Positions 22,928 to 32,022 of a DNA stretch of 32,149 bases are shown here, piece by piece. The stretch spans positions 1-32,149 of the forward strand of contig JAGBCY010000002.1 of NCBI GenBank assembly GCA_017937765.1, written 5' to 3'. Below the pieces are notes generated by a model that saw only the letters and a program-made list of their open reading frames with translations, was not told the origin of the DNA and ran no database searches. The position numbers and the translations under genes are program-made. How positions within the stretch are numbered: position 1 is the first letter of the stretch; the number at the start of each line of letters is the position of its first letter. The stretch is from Alistipes sp. GTDB lineage: Bacteria > Bacteroidota > Bacteroidia > Bacteroidales > Rikenellaceae.

Positions 22928-23317
22928 TTATTCAATTTCTGCCTTTAGCGTAATATGTTGCACGCCGCCAACTGCCGTAGAGTACACCTTGAGTACGCGG
23001 TAGAGGCTACCCTCGGGAGCCTTCGACGGGTCGAACGCGATGCTCAGCACACCACGCTCACCGGGGAGCACCTTTCTGCGCTCGTAGCTCACCGTCGTAC
23101 ACGAACAACTCGTCGTGACCTCTGTGACTACCAGCGGTAGGTCGCCCGTATTCGTATAGCTAAGGCGCACGATCTGCACCTCATCGTCACGAAACAACGT
23201 ACCTAAATCTACCACCTTCGTCTGAAACTCTATATCGGCACCCGTGGGGCTCTCGGCCCTGAGGGCGACGGGGAGCACGACCATAAGGAGTGCAATGAAC
23301 ATAGCGGCGCGTCTCAT
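22928..23317 (-). CDS. DUF1573 domain-containing periplasmic protein
   Basis: The 129-residue protein has a signal peptide ending near LRAES. A single Ig-like DUF1573 domain follows (about 28-128), with the family pattern VVDLGTLFRDDEVQIVRLSYTN, VTEVTTSCSCTTV (two cysteines that may form a disulfide) and GERGVLSIAFDPS. DUF1573 proteins are common in Bacteroidetes and are exported; their role is not established. It lies 3 bp after tonB and 10 bp before the MBL gene. The position suggests a periplasmic accessory to the TonB system, which is inference. Confidence 0.88.
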   Translation of the reverse strand: MRRAAMFIALLMVVLPVALRAESPTGADIEFQTKVVDLGTLFRDDEVQIVRLSYTNTGDLPLVVTEVTTSCSCTTVSYERRKVLPGERGVLSIAFDPSKAPEGSLYRVLKVYSTAVGGVQHITLKAEIE

Positions 23318-23320
23318 ATC

Positions 23321-24031
23321 TTACTGCAATTTAAAGTCATAGGTTATCCTGCCGCCCTGAGCTGTACGGCTGCTGGGCTTAAACTTAGCCTTCTTCGCAG
23401 CTTCAACAGCCAGACGGCGGAGAGTTTCATCCGAGGTAGTCGTGCCACTGAGGTCGACATCAGCCGTGAGCACGTTACCATCGCTATCGATAGTCACGTA
23501 GACCACAACCTTACCCGCTGTATTATACTGCGTTGCGGGCTTGGGTAGTCCCTCGCGTAGGCCACGGCCCTGAAGGCCGGCATCGAGCTGATCGGTACCC
23601 TGAAGGTTATAGCCCGAGCCCTCGCCACGGTTGCGCTCCTCATCGCCATCGGGCGCAAGGCGGTTACCTGTGGGTACGCTCTCCGCGCTGTTACCCACCG
23701 TGGGTTTAAAGAGCGCGTTAGGGTTGACGGTCTCGGTCTTTTCGGCCTCGCCCGAAGTCTGGCTACTACTCTCCGTGGGAGCCTCCTCGACGTGGGCAGG
23801 AGCACGATCGCGACGTTGATCCGTCGGAGCACTCTGCTGCTCGACACGTGGTGGCTCCTCCGCCTCCGTCTCCGTCTCGAAGATAATCTCCACGGGTGGT
23901 AACACCCTATCGAGAACATCTACATCGACACGTATGAGGCTAAGCAACAGTCCACCACCCACCATCACTACCAACGTAGTGAGGGCAGCATAACGCTTCG
24001 ACGTGCGATCTATGGGATCGTAGTACTCCAT
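23321..24031 (-). CDS. tonB: TonB-family energy transducer
   Basis: The 236-residue protein has a short cytoplasmic N-terminus and one membrane helix at about 14-34 (RYAALTTLVVMVGGGLLLSLI). A long Glu/Ser/Thr/Arg-rich periplasmic linker follows (about 50-170), less proline-dominated than classical TonB. The C-terminal domain from about 165 contains KVVVYVTIDSDGNVLTADV and the helix LRRLAVEAAKKAKFKP followed by ITYDFKL. It carries proton-motive energy from ExbB/ExbD to outer-membrane SusC/TonB-dependent receptors. Its ATG overlaps the exbD stop by one base (TAATG), so the two are translationally coupled. Confidence 0.92.
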   Translation of the reverse strand: MEYYDPIDRTSKRYAALTTLVVMVGGGLLLSLIRVDVDVLDRVLPPVEIIFETETEAEEPPRVEQQSAPTDQRRDRAPAHVEEAPTESSSQTSGEAEKTETVNPNALFKPTVGNSAESVPTGNRLAPDGDEERNRGEGSGYNLQGTDQLDAGLQGRGLREGLPKPATQYNTAGKVVVYVTIDSDGNVLTADVDLSGTTTSDETLRRLAVEAAKKAKFKPSSRTAQGGRITYDFKLQ

Positions 24032-24471
24032 TATCTCTTCTCCTTGGTGGCGAGCACCATTTTATACTCATTCTCGCGCGTGAGGTCGATAATCTCGACC
24101 AACGCATCTACCGTAACCTTCTCGTCGCAGCGCAACGATATATAGGGACGCTCCTCAACGGGACGGCCCTCGTACTCGGCGTAGTGGAGCCTAAGAGCTG
24201 CGGCCACCTCCGTAACCTCGTTATACTGCTCATCGCTGTTAATCACATACTTATATCCCGATGGGCTCGACACATCGCCCACCACCGAGAGAGCGATAAC
24301 CGAAGGGTCACCCTCCTCGCTCGACGACGACGGCAACGTGAGCTTCACCGCATTGTTGGGATTTATGAGCGTAGTTGCCAAGATGAAGAACACCAACAGA
24401 AGGAAGATAAGGTCGGTCATCGACGACGATGAGAACGACGAATCTACTTTAGAACTTCGCTTAATTGCCAT
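24031..24471 (-). CDS. exbD: ExbD/TolR biopolymer transport protein
   Basis: The 146-residue protein has one N-terminal membrane helix (about 18-38) containing the key aspartate in MTDLIFLLLVFFIL, the proton-path residue of ExbD/TolR. A periplasmic domain (about 45-146) follows and ends with the usual ISLRCDEKVTVDALVEIIDLTRENEYKMV block. It works with ExbB as the stator and proton channel. It starts 8 bp after exbB and is coupled to tonB. The single exbD gene here differs from the paired exbD genes of some Bacteroides loci. Confidence 0.93.
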   Translation of the reverse strand: MAIKRSSKVDSSFSSSSMTDLIFLLLVFFILATTLINPNNAVKLTLPSSSSEEGDPSVIALSVVGDVSSPSGYKYVINSDEQYNEVTEVAAALRLHYAEYEGRPVEERPYISLRCDEKVTVDALVEIIDLTRENEYKMVLATKEKR

Positions 24472-24479
24472 AGCTCAAA

Positions 24480-25217
24480 CTATTTTTGTACGGGCTGGTT
24501 AAGGATATCCATAAAGGCGATGGTCGTAGCCTCCATTCTAAAGATTAGTTTCTCGATGCGGGCCACGAGGTAGTTGTGGCCGAAGTAGGCGGGGATACCG
24601 ACGATAAGACCACCCACTGTGGTAACCATCGCAACGTACATACCGGCCGAGAGCTGCGAGAGCTCGATGGCACCCGACGTGTTAGCCGACATACTGATAA
24701 ACACCTGCACCATACCTACTACCGTACCCAAGAAACCGATCATAGGCGCACCACCCGAGATAGATGCCAACCACGGCAGGCCCGACTCGAGCTTAGCGAC
24801 CTCAACATTTGCAACATTCTCGATGGCGGTCTGGATATCGCCCATAGGACGGCCAATACGCTCGATACCCTTCTCGATCATACGAGCCACGGGCGAGTCG
24901 GTACGACGGCAAAGGTCGATGGCTGCGTCGATGTTACCCTCCGAGATATAGTCGCGGATGCGGTTCATAAAGTTGTTGTCTACGCGCGTAGCCTTACGGA
25001 TAGCGATGAATCGCTCGACGAAGATAAAGATCATCACAGCTGCAAGTGCAACGAGCACCCACATAAGCCAACCTCCGCTCGTAAAGAGTTCCCAGAAGCC
25101 TATCGACACGTTATCGGTCTGATCGCCAACCTGGCGAAGGGCCTCCTCGGCCATTGTTACTGAGTCAACTGGTGCGAGTTCTTCCATCGCAGGGTTAGCA
25201 TTTACGTTGTTAATCAT
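24480..25217 (-). CDS. exbB: ExbB/MotA/TolQ-family proton channel subunit
   Basis: The 245-residue protein has three membrane helices: about 47-69 (GWLMWVLVALAAVMIFIFV), about 150-172 (GGAPMIGFLGTVVGMVQVF) and about 190-213 (AGMYVAMVTTVGGLIVGIP). A cytoplasmic helical region lies between the first two. The GFLGTVVGM and TTVGGLIVGIP segments are the MotA/TolQ/ExbB signature. With ExbD it forms the inner-membrane motor that energises TonB. It opens the tight six-gene run down to trmD. No TAnnTTTG promoter was found in the 128-bp gap to tamB, so the run may depend on read-through from tamB. Confidence 0.93.
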   Translation of the reverse strand: MINNVNANPAMEELAPVDSVTMAEEALRQVGDQTDNVSIGFWELFTSGGWLMWVLVALAAVMIFIFVERFIAIRKATRVDNNFMNRIRDYISEGNIDAAIDLCRRTDSPVARMIEKGIERIGRPMGDIQTAIENVANVEVAKLESGLPWLASISGGAPMIGFLGTVVGMVQVFISMSANTSGAIELSQLSAGMYVAMVTTVGGLIVGIPAYFGHNYLVARIEKLIFRMEATTIAFMDILNQPVQK

Positions 25218-25345
25218 AATGTTTGATGTTGTTTAGTTTATTAATTATTCTCTATCTTATTCTATTTCTTTTACCTCCATACATATCGGTAGCTATTCCT
25301 ACACACTACCGTTAAACCTCCTCACATCGGCCGTTGTGCCCTATA

Positions 25346-28300
25346 TTACTCAACGCGCTCGGCCCTCCTTTTATTACGCCTCTCCTCTCGCATATCGGCC
25401 CTCATTTCGCGGTACTCCTTACGCGATATTAGACGTCCGAGCGTGTCGCGTCGCATAGAGCGGTTTCGGAAATTCGTACGTATATCCTTAAACCTATTGA
25501 AGCTCTCGCCGTAATAGAGTCCAATACCCGACTCCTGCATACCCTGATTCTCGCCATAGCGTTCGATCGTCTGGGTAAAGCCGCGCACACGCAACGTTCC
25601 ATCCGGCACAATCTGCCACGTCACAAAGGCCTCGCCCACGAAATTCGAATTACGCTCGGTGGTCTGCAACGCCTCATCCGACAGATAACCGCCTTCGACC
25701 TCCAACAGCAGACGGTCGTTCAACATACTCTTCGAGAAGCCGAAATCCACCTCGTCGCCCGTAAGCTCGGTACGCGGGCGATAGCGTAGGATAACGTTAT
25801 AATCATCGCCCGAGAGCCAGTTGCTCAGCTGGTTCGACAAGAGCTCGAAGCCCGTAGTTGCTGACAACGAGGCACCCATCGAGCTCGTATCCTCCGCTGC
25901 AAAGCTATTCACGGCAAGCAACCATATCATCTGCGCCGAGATAGCCTGTTGGTCGTTCAACGTCGATTGTATGATGGTCTGAATCTCGGGAGCGACATTC
26001 GGCACCTGAACATCGAAGGTAACAGTCGGTTGCATAAGCTCGTCGGTGAGCTTGATATAGCAATCCACCGACACCGCGCGCGACGTGTCGAAGCCCTGCA
26101 CCGAGCTACCCAACAGTGGCAACAGCGAGGTCTTTGTGCTATACACTGCGTTGATATCGAGCGTTGCGCCCAAAGGATCGCCAGTCCAATGTATCGACGA
26201 ACCGGGCTCCACGGTAAATAGCTTATTGATAATGTTTTGCAGCGTGAAGAGGTAGGTACCCTCGGTAATCTCCACGTCGCCACGCATCTCAAAGATATCT
26301 GCCTTAGGCACGATGTGCATCGTAAGCTGACCCATACCCTTACCCTTGATGACGTCGCCCACCGTGGGGTCGATGACCAGCTGCATCTCGATATTGGGCA
26401 ATACGTTAAGCGTCATATCTATATCCATCATACCACCCGATGTATTCATCTGGCGGTTCTTGCGCTCGTAAAACATCATTCTTCGCGTAAGGAACGTCGA
26501 GTCACGCTCCTCGGCCACAGGCGTCTCGAACTTCACAAAGTCGGCATACGAGACATCCTCCTTACCCAGCAGCGGCATATAGAACTTCGAGTTATCGGCA
26601 CTCGTACCCTCGATATCCATCTTAATTCCGCGTTTATCGCCACGGAACGATGCTGCACCCGTAGCATAGACGTGGCCATAGAAGAGGTCGTTATCCTTCG
26701 ACTTAGTATCCAGCACAAGCATCTCGGTAGCCTCGACATTGATGTCGTAGGTTATGTTCGAGAGGTGGTCGAGGCTGATATCCATCGAGTAGTAACCCAC
26801 GTTACCCTCGGGATCATAGACAGGCACACGCGAAGCACGGATATGGTTATCCTCGATATCCAGACGCGCAAAGGGTGCCGTATATCTCACCTTCGTATAA
26901 TCCACCGTGGCACCAATCGAGTCCACCGTGGCACCACCCCTAAGCGTTGCCTGACGACCCTCACCACGAACCTCGGCATAGATGTTTGCACTACCCTCGA
27001 CATCCGAGATGATGCCCTTGAGGAAGGGCGAGATTAGATCCACATCTACCCTACGCATACGCGCCTGCGCCCAATAGCGGTTGCCCTGCGGCTGGTAGTA
27101 ACCGCGGATTACGGTATCCTGTGACCTGCGATCGCGGATGATAACACGCGCACGGTTGGCCTCGAAATCCCAATTCGACATAAGCTCCTGTGGAGGAGCC
27201 ACGATGCCGTTAACGTCGAGACTATCGAGGTCGATATGTGCCTCGATCTCGGGATTCTTAAGTGCCGACTTAACCGTGGCATAACCATTCGACACGCCTC
27301 CCACGTTATAGCCCCAGCGTTTGATAATCTCCGAGAGTGGCGATATATCGAAGTTTCTGAGCGTAAGACGTATCGAGTCGCTGCGCTCACGCGAGGCAAC
27401 ACCGTCGATAACCAATTGTTGATCGGGGCGGGCGATGCGCAGATCACGGATCGAGATATGGGTCGAGTCGATATCAATACCGCGTGAGTAGAGCTTCCAC
27501 TGCTGCGTGGCATTTGTGAAGTGCGACGGCGTGATGTCGATGTGGATAGCGCGGCGGTTGGTCTCGGGGTTGCGGCTGAACTGCGCACTGAGGCCCAGCA
27601 TCGCCGAGCTATTATTCGCGACACCCGCCTGCTTGAATCCCGCCTTGAGGCTTATTCGGTTCTCGCGAGCACCGCCCACGATGCTGAAGTTCGGAATTAG
27701 CTGGCGTGCTCCGACGTACAGGCCCGATGACTTGACGTGCATCGAGAGCGAATCGAGGCTATTGTTGTTGACATTCCACTCAGCCTGATCGAGGATCACG
27801 CCCGAGTACTCCAAACCCTCCGACGTGCCGCTAAGCGTGAGGTTGTTGCTCTTGGGGTTGAACGTCAGACGCATCTCGGTATCCGAGGCCATAAGCAAAC
27901 CACCAGCCACAGCGTCGAGCAGATCGTTTATCGACTCCCCCGCCTGGAACGTCACGGCCGTATAGTCGCTCGGATTAAGTGTCGAACTCTGGCCAACGAC
28001 ACGGCTCGAATCGTTATCATAGAGTAACGGCACGTAGGTCTTGAGCGAGTTATAGATATAGTCGTAGACCTCGCGGTAGCTCGAGTGGCTATAATAGTCG
28101 AGCTCGAAATACTCCGACTTCAGACGCAGGAACTTCTGTCGACGGCTACCCTCGATGCCTATATCCATACGGCCGAGGCTGAGCTCACCACCCGGGTACT
28201 CATACTCTCCACCTGCCAAGCTGACGGCACCATCCATCTCGTCGAGGCTGCGTCCAGCGAGCTCGGCACCGACACTCACCGACAGGCACGACACCGAATC

Positions 28301-29920
28301 GCGGCGATTAATACCTAAAGCGTGCAGATCGGCACGCTCCAACGAGAGGGCCACCTCGTAAGTCGGCAGTTCACTATCCATATCTATGTTTGCAAAGAGT
28401 CCGAACTCGAGGTTGGGGTCCGCGGCGTTAACCTCGGCGTAGTACCGACCGCCATCAATACGACCCTGACCAGCGATGTTTCTATATACGTAATCCTTGA
28501 GGCCGATGCCGTCGACCATAACATCCACGTCGCCGATGATGCCGCCCGACTCCTTATCACCGAGCGTACCTGCGGCAACGACCCTCGAGTCGAGCTGGCG
28601 AAGCGACCTAATGCCCAACAATCTGCCGAGGTGGAGGCCCGCCGTACTCACCGTGCCATTGGTATCGTAACGACCATCTTTCAGCTTACGCATCGTGACA
28701 TCACCCGAGATATCACCCACACCGCTCTTTACGTTACCAACGACGCGGAACGAGCTAAAACGTCCGCCAAACGTAGCACGCATATCGACCCACTCCGCAC
28801 TACGGATGATCTCCATAACCCTATCCGGTAGCGGCTCCTTGAGGATATTATCCACGAGCACGGTGATATCGTCCGACGTGGCGTACAACTCCTCGATGCC
28901 AAAGGCGTAGTTCGACGTGCGCCAATCAGGCAGACCCGTGATGTGGTATTTACCACGTACACGGCTGCCGTCGCCGATAGATGCACTGCTAAGCACACCT
29001 TCGAAGTCGCGTACAACACCCACGAACGTAGCCTCTATATCGCGCACCGTAGTATTCCAATCCTTAAGTCCCGGGGCGAAGTAGCCGAGATCCTCGGTCG
29101 AAATCGTCGTCGCGGTGACGTTTCCAATCATATCAACCTCGTCGATATAATATTTATACTCGTTCCAGTCCTCGCCATCAAGGACCACCGACGGAGCATA
29201 GAGCGACGACGTAGCAGTCTGTGCCCTAAACTCATCGAAGCGTATCACGCCACGGTTGACGTACAATCCGCTCGAGATGTTGTCGATAACAAAGCCGCTA
29301 CGCTCTCTACCCGAGAGGCTCGCAACCTCGCATTCCACACACCCCTTCACAACCGAGAAGTCACGGACCGTAGCCTTGATATCGGTTACCTGCATATCGT
29401 AGTAGTCAATGCCGTACTCGGGGTTACGGTGTACGAGACGCTCGAAACGGAACTCCGCGTCGCGGGCCTCGATATCGTCGATAAAGAGTCGGAAGTTACT
29501 TTGGCCGTTGGGATTTTGCAGATTGCGAACAATGGGACGTATGTTTATCTCGCCGTTGGCAAGCTCCTGAAGATAGAGCTTAGCACCCTCGACCTCGGCC
29601 GTGGAGATACACAGTCCATCTTGCACGATGTTAAGGCTCGAGATAGATGCCGTGGCGCGCTTGACGTAGATCATCGTATCCTGCTCGTAGTCCTCGACGT
29701 AGAAGCCCTCGACACGCACCCTCGAGAAGAGATCGAGGTCGATGCGGTCAATTTCGACACGCGTGCCCAAAAACTCCGAGGCATACTCCGAGGCGTGCTT
29801 GATAATCACGTTCTGCACCGCCTCAATATTTAGCACAAGGGTTATGGTCACAGGTAAAAATATCAACAACAAAATGATTGTCGATATTACCTTTGCCAAT
29901 ATTTTTATACCTTTGCGCAT
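25346..29920 (-). CDS. tamB: TamB/AsmA-like inner-membrane protein (translocation and assembly module)
   Basis: The 1524-residue protein has an uncleaved N-terminal membrane anchor (about 8-30, VISTIILLLIFLPVTITLVL). Over 1000 residues of repetitive beta-strand sequence follow, expected to form a long periplasm-spanning hydrophobic groove. The C-terminal DUF490/TamB domain is at about 1050-1460, with the hallmark EITEGTYLFTL...FTVEPGSSIHW...GDPLGATLDINAVY near 1223-1260. The tail is strongly basic (about the last 40 residues). TamB-type bridge proteins move phospholipid between membranes and help insert outer-membrane proteins. No tamA is seen beside it. It sits upstream of the ExbB/ExbD/TonB genes and has its own -7 box. 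Confidence 0.92.
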   Translation of the reverse strand: MRKGIKILAKVISTIILLLIFLPVTITLVLNIEAVQNVIIKHASEYASEFLGTRVEIDRIDLDLFSRVRVEGFYVEDYEQDTMIYVKRATASISSLNIVQDGLCISTAEVEGAKLYLQELANGEINIRPIVRNLQNPNGQSNFRLFIDDIEARDAEFRFERLVHRNPEYGIDYYDMQVTDIKATVRDFSVVKGCVECEVASLSGRERSGFVIDNISSGLYVNRGVIRFDEFRAQTATSSLYAPSVVLDGEDWNEYKYYIDEVDMIGNVTATTISTEDLGYFAPGLKDWNTTVRDIEATFVGVVRDFEGVLSSASIGDGSRVRGKYHITGLPDWRTSNYAFGIEELYATSDDITVLVDNILKEPLPDRVMEIIRSAEWVDMRATFGGRFSSFRVVGNVKSGVGDISGDVTMRKLKDGRYDTNGTVSTAGLHLGRLLGIRSLRQLDSRVVAAGTLGDKESGGIIGDVDVMVDGIGLKDYVYRNIAGQGRIDGGRYYAEVNAADPNLEFGLFANIDMDSELPTYEVALSLERADLHALGINRRDSVSCLSVSVGAELAGRSLDEMDGAVSLAGGEYEYPGGELSLGRMDIGIEGSRRQKFLRLKSEYFELDYYSHSSYREVYDYIYNSLKTYVPLLYDNDSSRVVGQSSTLNPSDYTAVTFQAGESINDLLDAVAGGLLMASDTEMRLTFNPKSNNLTLSGTSEGLEYSGVILDQAEWNVNNNSLDSLSMHVKSSGLYVGARQLIPNFSIVGGARENRISLKAGFKQAGVANNSSAMLGLSAQFSRNPETNRRAIHIDITPSHFTNATQQWKLYSRGIDIDSTHISIRDLRIARPDQQLVIDGVASRERSDSIRLTLRNFDISPLSEIIKRWGYNVGGVSNGYATVKSALKNPEIEAHIDLDSLDVNGIVAPPQELMSNWDFEANRARVIIRDRRSQDTVIRGYYQPQGNRYWAQARMRRVDVDLISPFLKGIISDVEGSANIYAEVRGEGRQATLRGGATVDSIGATVDYTKVRYTAPFARLDIEDNHIRASRVPVYDPEGNVGYYSMDISLDHLSNITYDINVEATEMLVLDTKSKDNDLFYGHVYATGAASFRGDKRGIKMDIEGTSADNSKFYMPLLGKEDVSYADFVKFETPVAEERDSTFLTRRMMFYERKNRQMNTSGGMMDIDMTLNVLPNIEMQLVIDPTVGDVIKGKGMGQLTMHIVPKADIFEMRGDVEITEGTYLFTLQNIINKLFTVEPGSSIHWTGDPLGATLDINAVYSTKTSLLPLLGSSVQGFDTSRAVSVDCYIKLTDELMQPTVTFDVQVPNVAPEIQTIIQSTLNDQQAISAQMIWLLAVNSFAAEDTSSMGASLSATTGFELLSNQLSNWLSGDDYNVILRYRPRTELTGDEVDFGFSKSMLNDRLLLEVEGGYLSDEALQTTERNSNFVGEAFVTWQIVPDGTLRVRGFTQTIERYGENQGMQESGIGLYYGESFNRFKDIRTNFRNRSMRRDTLGRLISRKEYREMRADMREERRNKRRAERVE

Positions 29921-29964
29921 TGAAACAGCCTTTGTGGTTTTTGCACTTTACAGCAATTAACCTA

Positions 29965-29972
29965 CAAATGTA
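29965..29972 (-). promoter_or_regulatory. Promoter -7 box of tamB
   Basis: TACATTTG on the minus strand lies 44 nt before the tamB ATG. No good -33 box is present. It diverges from tsaD, for which I found no clear box. Confidence 0.5.
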
Positions 29973-30032
29973 GTAATTTTTCTATTAACATAGAAAAAAA
30001 ATTGAAGAAAACGTAATTTTAAATTATCCGTT

Positions 30033-31058
30033 ATGGACATTACAATACTCGGCATCGAATCTTCGTGCGACGACACCTCGGCGGCGGTGATCCGCAATCG
30101 CACACTTCTATCGAATGTAATCGCCTCACAGGCAGTGCATCAGAAGTATGGCGGCGTAATCCCCGAGCTCGCCTCGCGTGCCCATCAGCAGAACATTATC
30201 CCCGTGGTCGACACTGCGCTCAAGGATGCCGGCATCACGATAGATAAGGTCGATGCCATCGCCTTCACGCGCGGTCCCGGCCTGTTGGGTTCGCTGCTCG
30301 TGGGCGTCTCGTTCGCCAAAGGTCTATCTATCGCCCACAACATACCGCTCGTGGAGGTGAACCACCTCGAGGGACATATCCTCTCGCACTTCGTTGATAT
30401 GCCCGACAGGGAGATTCCCCACCCCGACTTTCCGTTCCTATGTCTCTTGGTCAGCGGTGGCCACACGCAGATTGTACGCGTAGACTCACCCACCGAGATG
30501 GAGATCATCGGCACCACCATTGACGACGCCGCCGGTGAGGCTTTCGACAAATGTGCAAAGGTTATGGGGTTGCCCTACCCCGGAGGACCGGTCATCGACC
30601 GTTTGGCTAAGGAGGGCGACAGCAAGGCCTTCAAGTTCGCCAAGCCCCACGTTGAGGGTGAGTTCGACTACTCGTTCTCGGGACTCAAGACCTCGTTCCT
30701 CTACACCTTGCGCGATGCTGTAAAGGAGGACCCCGACTTCGTCGAAAAGAACAAGGCCGACCTCTGTGCCTCGTTGCAAAAAACCATCGTTGACATACTC
30801 CTCGACAAGCTCATCAAGGCATCTAAAGCCACGGGAATCAAGGATATAGCCATCGCTGGCGGTGTATCAGCAAACTCAGGTCTGCGCGACGGAATCACCG
30901 AAGCGGGCCGTCGTCGCGGCTGGCGCACGTTCCTTCCCGAGCTGAAGTTTACCACCGACAACGCCGCGATGATCGCCACGGCGGGCTACTATCGCTATAT
31001 GGCCGGCGAGCTATCGTCGCTCGACGTATCGCCCGTAGCACGCCTCGAGGATCTATAA
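30033..31058 (+). CDS. tsaD: tRNA N6-adenosine threonylcarbamoyltransferase TsaD
   Basis: The 341-residue ASKHA-fold protein starts with ILGIESSCDDTSAA. It carries the metal-binding HxxxH as His111 and His115 in NHLEGH, with TRGPGLLGSLLVG before it, LVSGGHTQIV after it, and the C-terminal CFE-like block FTTDNAAMIA (Asp in TDNAAM). With TsaB and TsaE it transfers threonylcarbamoyl to A37 of ANN-reading tRNAs. Length and motifs are normal. The radical SAM gene follows 3 bp after the stop. Confidence 0.96.
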   Translation: MDITILGIESSCDDTSAAVIRNRTLLSNVIASQAVHQKYGGVIPELASRAHQQNIIPVVDTALKDAGITIDKVDAIAFTRGPGLLGSLLVGVSFAKGLSIAHNIPLVEVNHLEGHILSHFVDMPDREIPHPDFPFLCLLVSGGHTQIVRVDSPTEMEIIGTTIDDAAGEAFDKCAKVMGLPYPGGPVIDRLAKEGDSKAFKFAKPHVEGEFDYSFSGLKTSFLYTLRDAVKEDPDFVEKNKADLCASLQKTIVDILLDKLIKASKATGIKDIAIAGGVSANSGLRDGITEAGRRRGWRTFLPELKFTTDNAAMIATAGYYRYMAGELSSLDVSPVARLEDL

Positions 31059-31061
31059 GCT

Positions 31062-32006
31062 ATGGCCACGGAGCCCCTGCCATACCTCGACTACGGAGGA
31101 GCTATGCGCCAACGCCTCGGCGGACGTGCGCAGAAGCTCTCGATTGATGCCCATCTCGGGTGCCCGAATCGTGATGGCACGGTGGCTCACGGAGGTTGTA
31201 CGTTTTGCTTGGGCGAGGCATTTTCTCCATCGTACTGTCGTCGTAGCGCGACTATCACCGAACAGATAGACCGCGGCATAGAGTTCCATCACTGGCGCGG
31301 CAGACATAGCGACATATATCTTGCTTATTTCCAATCGGGTACAAATACCCACGCATCGTGCGATAAGCTACGACGGCTATACGTCGAGGCTCTGTCGCAC
31401 CCCTCTATTTCGGGCATTGTCGTAGCCACACGCCCCGATGCCATTGATTCCGAAAAACTCGAGCTTTTGGACTCTTTACGAAGCAAGGGTTACGTCGCTG
31501 TGGAGTACGGTATCGAGTCGGTCTACGATACCACGCTCAACCACGTAAACCGCGGCCATACGTTTGCCGACACGCAGCGCGCCATAGCAGCTACCAAGCA
31601 ACGCGGCATTGATATCGGCGCACACCTAATCCTCGGCCTCCCCAGCGAGAGTCGCGAGGATATAGTCCGCTCCATCGACACCATCAACTCGCTACAACCC
31701 AACTTCTTAAAGCTACACCAACTTCAGATTTACCGCGGCACGGCAATGGCCGAGGAGTGGGCCTTGTACCCCGAGCGATTCCTCTTCGGGAACGGTGATG
31801 CTACGGAGGAATACGTATCGCTCCTTGTCGACATAGTACGCCGTCTCCACCCCGAGATAGCCCTCGAGCGTCTGGTATCGGAGGCACCGCGCTCGCTACT
31901 GCTCCACTCGCCACTCGGCGGCATACGCCCCGATGCTGTGCGTAACGAGGTGGTCGGGCGTATGCTGCGTGCAGGATTTCGGCAAGGCGATTTGTATATC
32001 CCATAG
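31062..32006 (+). CDS. Radical SAM protein, TIGR01212/YhcC family
   Basis: The 314-residue protein has the N-terminal block YLDYGGAMRQRLGGRAQKLS followed by the cluster motif with Cys34, Cys46 and Cys49 (GCPNRDG...GGCTFC), typical of the YhcC/TIGR01212 family and consistent with a [4Fe-4S] radical SAM site. Elp3-like barrel motifs follow: VVATRPDAI, VAVEYGIESVYD, GAHLILGLPSESRED and FLKLHQLQIYRGT. The family function is not firmly established; a role in tRNA or sulfur chemistry has been proposed by context. It starts 3 bp after tsaD, so the two are co-transcribed, which fits an RNA-modification theme. Confidence 0.92.
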   Translation: MATEPLPYLDYGGAMRQRLGGRAQKLSIDAHLGCPNRDGTVAHGGCTFCLGEAFSPSYCRRSATITEQIDRGIEFHHWRGRHSDIYLAYFQSGTNTHASCDKLRRLYVEALSHPSISGIVVATRPDAIDSEKLELLDSLRSKGYVAVEYGIESVYDTTLNHVNRGHTFADTQRAIAATKQRGIDIGAHLILGLPSESREDIVRSIDTINSLQPNFLKLHQLQIYRGTAMAEEWALYPERFLFGNGDATEEYVSLLVDIVRRLHPEIALERLVSEAPRSLLLHSPLGGIRPDAVRNEVVGRMLRAGFRQGDLYIP

Positions 32007-32022
32007 AAAATGTATATTTTTG
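31991..32022 (+). promoter_or_regulatory. Promoter reading out of the right edge
   Basis: TTTG (31991-31994, inside the end of the radical SAM gene) and TATTTTTG (32015-32022) are separated by 20 bp. The predicted start is near 32029. No convincing gene start is seen in the remaining 120 bp. Confidence 0.6.

Noticed and set aside
28943-29833. Long open frame of 296 codons antisense to tamB (and another at 26237-27037)
   Set aside because: The sense frame is a clear TamB. The antisense peptides lack domain-like patterns and reflect codon bias of the opposite strand.
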